Assembly (NCBI GenBank): GCA_038529355.1 | Contig: JBCBDU010000006.1 | Coordinates: forward strand, 1 to 64,000 | DNA from: CALBPI01 sp038529355 | GTDB taxonomy: Bacteria > Pseudomonadota > Gammaproteobacteria > Steroidobacterales > Woeseiaceae | Reading direction: 5' to 3' | Length of the DNA: 64,000 nt | Part shown: positions 8,645-16,217 of the stretch, in pieces | Position numbering within the stretch: the stretch's first letter is position 1 | How the letters are laid out: the number at the start of each line of letters is the position of its first letter | Notes under the pieces: model-generated | Told to the model about the DNA's origin: nothing | Database searches by the model: none | Seen by the model: the letters and a program-made list of their open reading frames with translations, nothing else | Position numbers and translations under genes: made by a program

Positions 8645-9811
8645 TCAGTGACTTGGCACGCCGAAAAACAAACGCAGAATCCGGTTGCGACGAATTACAA
8701 ACTCGTACAGCATCGCGCACCCAAAGACTGTCGCGCCCAGAACCAGCAATGGTTCAACGATAGGCCCAAGTGACAGGCGCGATAACTCATATCCAATGGT
8801 GACCGTGATGGTTTGGTGGAGTATGTACCAAGCGAAAATCGCGGACGTTGCATAGCGCACCCATGGCTTCGGCTGATTTAGGTAGCGATACCCAAACGCA
8901 AGTATCACTAGGATCCAACTCCACCGATTTACGTACACATTAAAAAAACTCAGTTGCTCAAGCATGAAGCCCGCATCTTCAGGCACCCACCACTGCTGCG
9001 TTCGCAACGCCGTGTACGCAATGATGGCAACTGCCAACACGTGAAAACGTAGCGCAAGTAAATGCTGCCAAAGCGCCATATCCCTACCGAATAGATATCC
9101 GTATAGAAATAGCGTGCCATACATGGCGTGGGCGTAGAAATCATCAAGCAACGCGTGGTTAATGTAGGGAAAGTGTGGAAAGACGACGTTGCCGTAAATC
9201 AATAGCGGCAATACGGGTAGCAGGATCAGCCAGATGCCGCGAAGGCGTTGCGCACGGGCACGGACAGCGCGACCACTTCGCTCCAGCCAATAGAGCAGCG
9301 GCAGCGATACGAGCGTGTAGAGCAGAACATACGGTAAGTACCACAGATGATTCCATGTCCATACGATCGTGTTTTCACCACTCCACGCCTCGCCAGGAAA
9401 ATCGGTGAACGTCAAATACTGTCCCCAAAATCGCCAGAATCCTGGCTGGATGATGCCTTTGTCGAGCGCTTCGTAATACGGCTGAGGCGCGACAATCACC
9501 GCCATACCAAAGATCAGCGGTAAACCCAAACGCCCCAAACGACCCAGCGCCAGAGCACGCATGTTGTAGCGTCCAACAACGAAACTCATCGCGAGCCCTG
9601 AGATAACGAATAGCAACGACATCCGCCACTGATTCACGAATAGCATCGGCTCCTGCAGCCACTCGCTCGTGTAAGCAGACTTTACGTGCCAATCCCACTC
9701 GGCAACGTAAAACATGCCGCAGTGGTACAGAATCAGCAGCCCGAAAGCGATAACGCGTAGTGCGTCGATGTCGTAGCGGCGATCCGTTTCAGGGATAGTG
9801 GCGTTTATCAC
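8645..9811 (-). CDS. Membrane acyltransferase, acyltransferase-3/OpgC-like family
   Basis: 388 residues from the GTG at 9811, which has a GGAG nine bases upstream. An ATG at 9844 and a GTG at 9856 are in frame but lack a ribosome site. About ten membrane helices are visible. The start RRYDIDALRVIAFGLLILYH carries the Asp-hydrophobic-Arg and Tyr-His features of acyltransferase-3 proteins, which O-acylate exopolysaccharide, glucans, lipopolysaccharide or secondary metabolites at the inner membrane. FVISGLAMSFVVGRY near residue 85 also fits. The target is unknown. It is divergent from the membrane LytTR regulator, which may control it. Confidence 0.85.
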   Translation of the reverse strand: MINATIPETDRRYDIDALRVIAFGLLILYHCGMFYVAEWDWHVKSAYTSEWLQEPMLFVNQWRMSLLFVISGLAMSFVVGRYNMRALALGRLGRLGLPLIFGMAVIVAPQPYYEALDKGIIQPGFWRFWGQYLTFTDFPGEAWSGENTIVWTWNHLWYLPYVLLYTLVSLPLLYWLERSGRAVRARAQRLRGIWLILLPVLPLLIYGNVVFPHFPYINHALLDDFYAHAMYGTLFLYGYLFGRDMALWQHLLALRFHVLAVAIIAYTALRTQQWWVPEDAGFMLEQLSFFNVYVNRWSWILVILAFGYRYLNQPKPWVRYATSAIFAWYILHQTITVTIGYELSRLSLGPIVEPLLVLGATVFGCAMLYEFVIRRNRILRLFFGVPSH

Positions 9812-9900
9812 AACGATGTGCTCCAGTGAGGACGTGATACCCATTGTGAATGGCACGAGCGAGTGAGCGCGACTGCTAAGGGATTGTTTGAGCTAAGAAA

Positions 9901-9932
9901 GTGACGAACGGTGGGAGCGAGTGACGAATGGT
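9901..9932. promoter_or_regulatory. Direct repeat pair, candidate LytTR binding site
   Basis: GTGACGAACGGT (9901-9912) and GTGACGAATGGT (9921-9932) are 11/12 identical and start 20 bases apart, about two helical turns. LytTR regulators bind pairs of imperfect direct repeats spaced about two turns apart. The repeats sit between the acyltransferase and the LytTR gene, 36 bases before the regulator's start. A related segment GAGCGAGTGA occurs at 9857 and 9916. Binding is inferred, not shown. Confidence 0.5.
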
Positions 9933-9967
9933 AGACGCACATTCCGCGCAGACGCTACGATGCTGAT

Positions 9968-10840
9968 ATGACAATAGCTTCGTACCTGCGCCACCAACAT
10001 CGTTTTGAAGTACTGTTGCTCGTTGCGCTTGTCGTGCTCAGCTGCGTGTTCAATGTGGCCGTCGAACTGATCGATCATGGCAGACTCGGCGAGCCGTTTT
10101 CAGGCTGGCTGCCTTGGATCCTAGAAGGCACTAGTAGCGCGGCGCTGCTGATCATGTTCCCCGCCCTGCTTTGGTTCGAACGACGCTACCCGTTACAGGT
10201 CGCCACTTGGCAAAGCGCGCTGCCGGCGCACGTAGCTTTCAGTGTCGTGTTTTCGTTCGGTCATGTATTGCTGATGTATTTGGCGCGGCAACGACTGTTT
10301 CCGTGGCTTCTGGATCAACAGTATCTCTGGGCGTCGTGGGCGAGTGAGTTCTTCTACGAGTATCTGAAGGATGTGCGCACCTATTTTTTCTTACTGGCGC
10401 TTGTCTATCTGTACCGTTTCGTGCTGCGACGTTTGCGCGGCGAAGCCGGGTTCGTCAGCGCGGGTGACGAACCGACTGCCGTACCCACTCCCGATCGCTT
10501 CCTAGTAAAGAAGCTGGGGCGCGAGTTTCTGGTGCGCACACAAGACATCGATTGGATTGAAAGCGCAGGTAACTATGTCAATCTGCACGTTGGGCCCCGC
10601 GTATACCCGCTGCGCGGTACGATGACGCAAACTGCTCAAAGACTTGAGGAACAAGGTTTTGCGCGCGTCCACCGCCAGGCTATTTTGAACCTCGATCGCG
10701 TGGCACAGATTGAGGTTTACGAGAGTGGCGATGGCCAGGCGCATCTCACTACCGCCGCTACGGTACCCATCAGCCGTCGCTACAGAGCCGAGTTACGCCA
10801 ACATCTTGGCGTTACAACTGACGCCGGCAGACAACACTGA
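9968..10840 (+). CDS. Membrane-anchored LytTR-family transcriptional regulator
   Basis: 290 residues. The N-terminal half has four hydrophobic segments (about residues 14-33, 48-66, 80-100 and 128-148). The C-terminal 100 residues form a LytTR DNA-binding domain: FLVKKLGREFLVRTQDIDWI, then AGNYVNLHVG, YPLRGTM and the recognition FARVHRQAILNLDRVAQIEV. Proteins of this one-component design regulate from the inner membrane without a separate kinase. The gene is divergent from a polysaccharide-type acyltransferase with paired direct repeats between them, so local regulation of that gene and autoregulation are likely. Confidence 0.88.
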   Translation: MTIASYLRHQHRFEVLLLVALVVLSCVFNVAVELIDHGRLGEPFSGWLPWILEGTSSAALLIMFPALLWFERRYPLQVATWQSALPAHVAFSVVFSFGHVLLMYLARQRLFPWLLDQQYLWASWASEFFYEYLKDVRTYFFLLALVYLYRFVLRRLRGEAGFVSAGDEPTAVPTPDRFLVKKLGREFLVRTQDIDWIESAGNYVNLHVGPRVYPLRGTMTQTAQRLEEQGFARVHRQAILNLDRVAQIEVYESGDGQAHLTTAATVPISRRYRAELRQHLGVTTDAGRQH

Positions 10841-10985
10841 ACGCACAACGGATGTCGGCACTGTCACGGAGTGTCTACTGGCATACGGTGTCGCATTTGC
10901 AGTTGCCGATTGACACCGATGCTGGTGCGCGCGATCACCTCACACTATATTGATAGCCCATACCAAACAAACGGGAGATCAAGAG

Positions 10986-11342
10986 ATGTCTTATGTAGAT
11001 GGTTATGTCCTTGCCGTTCCTGCCAATCGTAAGGCTGAGTACGTTCAGCTTGCCGAGCTGTCCGCGGCTGTGTTCAGGGACCACGGTGCACTGTCGGTGA
11101 TTGAGAACTGGGCCGACGATGTGCCTGATGGCGAAGTGACCTCGCTACCGATGGCAGTCAAATGCGAGGCCGGCGAGGTTGTCGTGTTTTCATGGATTGT
11201 CTGGCCATCACGCGAAGCGCGTGACGCGGGCAATGAGTCGGCAATGAAGGATGACCGGCTGAAGGACTGGTCGCCAAGCAAGATGCCGTTTGATGGCAAA
11301 CGCATGATCTACGGCGGCTTCTCGACCATCGTCGACGCCTAG
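10986..11342 (+). CDS. DUF1428 family protein
   Basis: 118 residues from the ATG at 10986; the GGGAGATCAAGAG before it can act as a ribosome site. The whole chain fits DUF1428: an opening YVDGYVLAVP, then WADDVPDGEVTSLPMAVKC, VFSWIVWPS, and the closing MPFDGKRMIYGGF before IVDA. The fold is a ferredoxin-like dimeric alpha/beta barrel in family members. No function is established. It is cytoplasmic, with no clear operon partner. Confidence 0.92.
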   Translation: MSYVDGYVLAVPANRKAEYVQLAELSAAVFRDHGALSVIENWADDVPDGEVTSLPMAVKCEAGEVVVFSWIVWPSREARDAGNESAMKDDRLKDWSPSKMPFDGKRMIYGGFSTIVDA

Positions 11343-11419
11343 TTCAGATTTTCGCCGCAGGACTCGCAAGCGTCACATTTGGTAGCATTAAGCGATCAGA
11401 GCGCTTTCGGGAGTCCACG

Positions 11420-12412
11420 ATGCGAATGATCACCACCTGTGCAGTACTGCTTGCCACGTTTGCAGGCATCGCGTCGGCCGAGCCGATCAAAATTGATGAG
11501 TGGCAGGTGCCGTATGAGGCATCGAGACCACGCGATCCTTATGCGGTGAGCGCAGACGAGGTGTGGTTCGTCGGCCAGCGTGCCGGCTATCTGGCGCGGC
11601 TTGACGTCACCGACGGCAGCTTTGAGAAAATCCAGCTCAAGGATGGCTCGGGTCCGCACAACCTGATTGTGCAGTCCAATGGCGACGTCTGGTTCGCCGG
11701 CAATCGTACGGCGTTGATCGGTCGCTATGTCCCGCGCACCGGTGAGCTCGAAGAGATTCCGATGCCCGATCCGGCCGCGCGCGACCCGCACACATTAATT
11801 TTCGATACCGACGAATCGCACATCTGGTTCAGCGTGCAGGGTGGCAACATGCTCGGCCGCCTGACGCTAGCCGATCGCAAGGTCGAGCTGATCCCATCGC
11901 CGCGCGAGCGTTCGCGTCCTTACGGCATCAAGCTGGCACCGGACGGCAGCGTCTGGGCAACGTTGTTCGGCAGCAATGCGCTGGTGAGAATCGACCCACA
12001 GTCGCTGGCGCTTGAAGTCATCGAGTTGCCGCGCGAAGCAGCGCGCCCTCGCCGCCTTGAGGTGCTGGCAGATGGCAGCGTCTGGTATGTCGATTATGCG
12101 AAAGGCCAGCTTGGACATTACGACCCGGAATCCGGCGCGTTCAAAGAGTGGCCGTTGCCACAAGGCGATGGCGCCCGCCCGTACGGCATCGCGTCCGACG
12201 ATGAGGGCCGCTTGTGGATGGTCGCCACCGGCGTGCAGCCGAATGTGTTCCTTGGCTTTGATCCGGCGACCGAGTCGTTCTTTAGCGAAACCGACGTTGA
12301 ATCCGGCGGTGGCACCATTCGTCACATGCACTACGACGCACCGACTGGCAGCGTCTGGTTCGGCGCCGACAGCAACACGGTCGGTCGCGCTATCGTGCAA
12401 CCGGACCGCTAA
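11420..12412 (+). CDS. Exported Vgb/SMP-30-like beta-propeller protein
   Basis: 330 residues. Residues 1-20 are a classic Sec signal peptide ending ASA. The rest is a beta-propeller of the virginiamycin B lyase family, with recurring blades such as GDVWFAGNRTALIGRY, SHIWFSVQGGNMLGRL, GSVWATLFGSNALVRID, GSVWYVDYAKGQLGHYD and GSVWFGADSNTVGRA. Real Vgb enzymes linearise streptogramin B in the cytoplasm. An exported copy is more likely a sensor, binding protein or lactone hydrolase. Its stop lies four bases before the next gene, so the two form an operon with a CxxCH protein. Confidence 0.85.
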   Translation: MRMITTCAVLLATFAGIASAEPIKIDEWQVPYEASRPRDPYAVSADEVWFVGQRAGYLARLDVTDGSFEKIQLKDGSGPHNLIVQSNGDVWFAGNRTALIGRYVPRTGELEEIPMPDPAARDPHTLIFDTDESHIWFSVQGGNMLGRLTLADRKVELIPSPRERSRPYGIKLAPDGSVWATLFGSNALVRIDPQSLALEVIELPREAARPRRLEVLADGSVWYVDYAKGQLGHYDPESGAFKEWPLPQGDGARPYGIASDDEGRLWMVATGVQPNVFLGFDPATESFFSETDVESGGGTIRHMHYDAPTGSVWFGADSNTVGRAIVQPDR

Positions 12413-12416
12413 GCCG

Positions 12417-12971
12417 ATGCGAGCAGCAACAGCGTGCACTGTCGCGCTGGTTGCGGTCATCGCCACGCAAATTGCGCGCGCCTATCCTGAGGGTGCGCCG
12501 TGGGGCGCAGCAGACCCGGCCGCCGATCAACACTGCGCCTCATGCCATTGGGAGCGCGACCCGGTGTACGAATCGAACGCGATAACGCTGCAAGGCTTAC
12601 CCGAACAACTGCGCCCCAACACCGAGTATGAGCTTGCGCTGGTGTTTTCAGACGCAGCCGCTGTCGTTTCAGGTTTCCAGTTGATCATCGCCGCCGACGG
12701 TCATCGCGCCGGCACACTCAGTGCGCACAGCGACGATATTGCGATCAACGTCATCGAGTCCTCGGCGCGCTCAACGGCTGTGCAGCGTCTGGATGCCGGC
12801 GCGACGACATGGCGCATATCGTGGCGTACCCCAGCAACGCTCTCCGGCCCAATAACACTGTTCACTGCTGCCTCGGCAGCTAACGACGATCAGTCTCCGT
12901 TTGGTGACCAGATTCACTATCGTCGTTTTGATGTTGCTGCAGCGCAAGCGGATACCGATGCAGGTCATTAG
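12417..12971 (+). CDS. Exported protein with a single CxxCH motif
   Basis: 184 residues from the ATG at 12417, four bases after the propeller gene. Residues 1-22 form a signal peptide (ending ARA). The mature N terminus carries CASCH at about residues 42-46, a c-type haem attachment motif. It sits in DQHCASCHW, as in multihaem or reelin-like 'CASCH' exported proteins. The rest is a beta-rich domain of about 110 residues (LRPNTEYELALVFSDAA, then TWRISWRTPA) resembling the choice-of-anchor/reelin-like domain found with cytochromes. One haem would allow electron transfer or sensing. It may act with the propeller protein. Confidence 0.78.
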   Translation: MRAATACTVALVAVIATQIARAYPEGAPWGAADPAADQHCASCHWERDPVYESNAITLQGLPEQLRPNTEYELALVFSDAAAVVSGFQLIIAADGHRAGTLSAHSDDIAINVIESSARSTAVQRLDAGATTWRISWRTPATLSGPITLFTAASAANDDQSPFGDQIHYRRFDVAAAQADTDAGH

Positions 12972-13194
12972 TCACGAAACCATCGCAGCGCGACTCGACA
13001 AAGATTCCGTCATCGACGCACCGACGACACTGGTCGCGGAGATACGAGAGCACTTGGTGCGCGGCAAGACCGATCTAGTACACAGTACGCAAGCGTTCGG
13101 CGTCAGGGAAAACCGCTCTAGTACACCAACCAAAGGTGCGGATCCCGGCACGACCGTTTTAGACACACCAACTAAGCCAGCCGCGTCAGACTAA
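12958..13194 (+). CDS. Small hypothetical protein with short Thr/Pro repeats
   Basis: A 78-residue frame from the ATG at 12958, overlapping the end of the CxxCH gene by 14 bases. Residues 1-40 could form helices (TTLVAEIREHLVRGKTDLV). The tail has two copies of a TPTK element (STPTK and DTPTK) and is low in complexity. The DNA under it contains three related segments, CCG-N-T-CTAGTACAC-like, at 13070, 13113 and 13154. It may be a real small gene or a chance frame in repetitive DNA. I recognise no family. Confidence 0.35.
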   Translation: MQVISHETIAARLDKDSVIDAPTTLVAEIREHLVRGKTDLVHSTQAFGVRENRSSTPTKGADPGTTVLDTPTKPAASD

Positions 13195-13366
13195 ACCGCT
13201 TTGTTACGCAATACGCAACCGTGAGGCGCCAGGCACGACCGATTTGTGACCCGGAAAGCACGCTGCATCGCCTTCAGATTTTGTTCAGGTAGATTCGCTA
13301 CAATCACCGCACAGACAACCGGCGCGCTTACAGGCGAGTCACGGCAGAGCTCAGGGAGATTTGGAC

Positions 13367-14671
13367 ATGATCGCAACGCGCACCTACCGTTCCGCTCGGC
13401 GCCGTCAAACGATGCGTGCCCGCCACCTGGCGCTTGCGCTATGTGCACTGCTGGCCAGCACCGCGCACAGCTACGAACCGGACACCAATGCTCGCAAAGC
13501 GCTGTCGAAAACGGTCAAGCGCGACTTGATTGCCGCGACGCCCGGATCACAGCGGTTAGCCGTTCGGCTGTCGTTCTCGACCAAAGTAGCGTTTCGCGAC
13601 TACGAAAAACTCGCCAAACAGGGCGGTTACCCACCCTACGCTGACTGCAGCATCGCCACGTTTGTTGAAATCACAAACTGGCAGATCATTCAGCAAAGGG
13701 ACGTAACGCCTGCACAGATTGCCGCTTTGATGAAGCGTTGTCAGTCGAGTGACGAAACCGTCTTGGGGCCAAAGCCGCTCTCTCAAGAGCAGGGCGATCG
13801 TGAAATTCTGCGCGGCATGTGGCAACGCAATCTGGCGTTCGTCGGCCGCAACCTGAACGACGGTGCACTGCAAATTTTCATCACTGCCGATGCGAACGAC
13901 AAGTTTTCCCAGCTATACGGTAATGCATCGCAATGGCAGCTCACAGCAAACGGGTTCGAGCCGATTGCCTCTGAATCAACAACCACACCAACGGGTGCTA
14001 GCGCACCAGCACCACAAACGACACCGCCACAGGAAACAGCGCCACCGCCGCCGCCCAGCACACCGACGCAACCACCGAGCACACCAACCAACAAGAACAT
14101 CGATCGCATCGCGTTGCGCACCGTCACACGTTACGGACTCTCCGGCGTCTACGTCGAGAATGAAACCTATCTGCTGTTCAAGGACGGATCGATCCTGCGC
14201 GATTTCTCTGAAAGCCCCTACATGCTCAACGTAGCTGCATCGCAACGTACCGCTTCGAAGAACTGGGGACTGTGGCGCTCGCTCGGCCAGCAGTTGCAAG
14301 TCACCTGGAATGGCAAAGATCCGCAGATCTGGAAAAAATGGTTCACAACCCGACCTGCCACACGTGACCAAACCATTCAGGGGCGCTTCCAGTCAGCCGA
14401 CGGTTTCGGTGGCGGTCAAGTGGCCAACTTCAACACGGTCGCGCTGACGTCCGACGGTCGATTCACGTGGGCCTCGCTCAAAGGCGGCGACACCGGCGGC
14501 TGGCTGCCGGCCTACAGCGACAAACGCCGCGCGGGTCGCTACGAGCTGAACGGCTATTCAATTCGCCTGCGCTATAACGACGGCGCGGTTGAGGATTACG
14601 CGTTTTGCTTCTACCCGAAAGACAACGAGCATTTCGTGATTGGATCGAATCACTTCACGCCGTTGGATTGA
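13367..14671 (+). CDS. Exported two-domain protein with proline-rich linker
   Basis: 434 residues from the ATG at 13367, behind AGGGAGA. A second ATG at 13412 gives a shorter signal peptide. After the export signal (LALALCALLASTAHS) comes a helical domain (about residues 40-190), then a Thr/Pro linker (about 195-240, including APPPPPSTPTQPPSTPT). The C-terminal beta-rich domain of about 190 residues has Trp/Gly strands (ASKNWGLWRSLGQQLQVTW, GRFTWASLKGGDTGG, YELNGYSIRLRYNDG). That domain looks like a lipocalin-like or carbohydrate-binding barrel. I do not recognise a named family. It should act in the periplasm or on the surface. Confidence 0.8.
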   Translation: MIATRTYRSARRRQTMRARHLALALCALLASTAHSYEPDTNARKALSKTVKRDLIAATPGSQRLAVRLSFSTKVAFRDYEKLAKQGGYPPYADCSIATFVEITNWQIIQQRDVTPAQIAALMKRCQSSDETVLGPKPLSQEQGDREILRGMWQRNLAFVGRNLNDGALQIFITADANDKFSQLYGNASQWQLTANGFEPIASESTTTPTGASAPAPQTTPPQETAPPPPPSTPTQPPSTPTNKNIDRIALRTVTRYGLSGVYVENETYLLFKDGSILRDFSESPYMLNVAASQRTASKNWGLWRSLGQQLQVTWNGKDPQIWKKWFTTRPATRDQTIQGRFQSADGFGGGQVANFNTVALTSDGRFTWASLKGGDTGGWLPAYSDKRRAGRYELNGYSIRLRYNDGAVEDYAFCFYPKDNEHFVIGSNHFTPLD

Positions 14672-14778
14672 TTCTTCGTCAGGACTTTTATTTGGCGTAA
14701 CGCTTCAGGCAAGAACGCAGACTGGTGAATCCGTCAGATTTTGTCCACGCCGCAATGGGACTGCCGCCAATCCCCGAA

Positions 14779-15300
14779 TCACTCAAAGCGCTGCCCGTAA
14801 ATCCAAACGAGTTCGTCAGTCACGCCGCCAAGACCTTGCTGCTCGCGCAGTTTCTTAGAGCCGAGTTTCTCTGCCACGGCCGCACTGCCATGGTTGCCTT
14901 CAATGATCGCGTGGATGACTTGCGACCAACCGAGTATGTCGCGTGCGTAGTCAATGGCCGCGCGCCCTGCCTCGCTGGCAAAACCTTTGCCCCAATGCTC
15001 GCGCATAATCGTCCAGCCGACTTCGGGCTCCGGCCAATCGTACGGATACCACGGCCCGACGCGTCCGACCCATGCGCCAGTTGCTTTTTCCTCGACCGAA
15101 AAAAAACCGTAGCCGCGAATTTGCCAGTGACCCATGACGGTTGCCATATTGCGCCACGCATTTGGCCGATCCATCGTCTTGCCACCGATGTAACGCACCG
15201 TTTGCTCATCAGCCATACTGCTTGCCCAGCCCTCAAAATCACGCTCTGGATCAATGGTTCTCAGAATCAGCCGTTCGGTCTCGATGTATGGCTCGTCCAT
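14779..15300 (-). CDS. GNAT family N-acetyltransferase (RimJ/RimL type)
   Basis: 173 residues from the ATG at 15300, preceded by GGGGAG. Upstream in-frame codons to 15411 look spurious. The chain follows the RimJ/RimL pattern: IETERLILRTIDPERD at the start, YGFFSVEEKATGAWVGRVG in the core strands, then HWGKGFASEAGRAAIDYA, a variant of the acetyl-CoA loop, and an SAAVAEKLGSKK ending. Members acetylate ribosomal proteins, amino acids, antibiotics or small amines. It converges on the 13367 gene. Confidence 0.9.
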   Translation of the reverse strand: MDEPYIETERLILRTIDPERDFEGWASSMADEQTVRYIGGKTMDRPNAWRNMATVMGHWQIRGYGFFSVEEKATGAWVGRVGPWYPYDWPEPEVGWTIMREHWGKGFASEAGRAAIDYARDILGWSQVIHAIIEGNHGSAAVAEKLGSKKLREQQGLGGVTDELVWIYGQRFE

Positions 15301-15722
15301 AGCCGCAGCTCCCCTACCTTCACGTTCGTTGCTACACCACAGTGTGCCGCAGTTTGCCGGGTACGTCAGCCACAACCGTTGAGCTGTAACTAGCCGTTGC
15401 CACCAGGCCAATACGCCGAATTGGCTTCGGCCTAAATTATTTGATCAATAACTTGGGTCACAGATCAATTCATTCGCTTTCGCAAATTCATTGCTATTAC
15501 ATCCGTTTGCACAAGGCGTCAGTGCACGTTTTGTCACATGCTGATCACTAGGCAGAAAGATTTTCGCTGCAAAACTGATGCTATCATCGCAAGGGTTCGA
15601 TCGACGGATCGCTGTGGAATTCGGTGGTGCGCCTGCACCGGTCACGGACCAATTTTCCGAACCAGCTCGATCCTATACGGCGAAACGGTGCACCGGGCAT
15701 CGGCTCGCAACGAGGGGATGCA
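15301..15722. other. Intergenic region between GNAT and iorA-like genes
   Basis: 422 bases with no convincing gene; the short frames here lack a ribosome site and have coding-unlike composition. It holds an inverted repeat TTGATC (15441-15446) with GATCAA (15463-15468), 16 bases apart, in an AT-rich patch. This is a candidate operator for one of the divergent genes. The stretch just before 15723 contains GAGGGGATG-type ribosome-site sequence for the iron-sulfur subunit. Confidence 0.45.
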
Positions 15723-16217
15723 ATGATTACGTTCAAGGTGAATACTCAATCCGTCACGTTCGATGGGGACGACGACACACCCTTGTTATGGGCGCTGCGC
15801 GATGCGCTGAGCCTGACCGGCACCAAGTTCGGCTGCGGTATCGGTCAGTGTGGCGCGTGTACCGTGCACATCGATGGTCGCGCGCAACGCTCGTGCACGA
15901 TACCCGTTGCTGCCGTCGCTGGGCGCAACATCAAGACGATTGAAGGATTAGCACCGGACACCGACACGCTGCATCCCGTGCAGCAGGCCTGGCTCGAAAT
16001 CGACGTGCCGCAATGCGGCTACTGCCAAGCCGGTCAGATTATGGCGACCGCAGATTTACTGTCGCGGATCCCCAAACCCACTGATGACGACATCGATGCG
16101 CAGATGACCAACTTGTGCCGCTGCGGGACTTACCCCAGATTGCGCAAGGCTATCCATCGCGCTGCCGAGCTCAGCGCGATGGCGCCAGAGCAGAAACAGG
16201 AGACGGCCGATGAATAG
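15723..16217 (+). CDS. iorA: Molybdenum hydroxylase [2Fe-2S] subunit, isoquinoline 1-oxidoreductase alpha type
   Basis: 164 residues from the ATG at 15723, preceded by GAGGGG. Two [2Fe-2S] clusters are predicted. The plant-type site is GCGIGQCGACTVHIDG (about residues 39-54), with a later Cys in RSCTIPV. The second site is CGYCQAGQ (about 98-105) with NLCRCGTYPRLR (about 131-142). It passes electrons from the molybdopterin subunit to an acceptor. It overlaps the large subunit gene by 8 bases. The symbol reflects family similarity; the substrate is not known. Confidence 0.92.
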   Translation: MITFKVNTQSVTFDGDDDTPLLWALRDALSLTGTKFGCGIGQCGACTVHIDGRAQRSCTIPVAAVAGRNIKTIEGLAPDTDTLHPVQQAWLEIDVPQCGYCQAGQIMATADLLSRIPKPTDDDIDAQMTNLCRCGTYPRLRKAIHRAAELSAMAPEQKQETADE

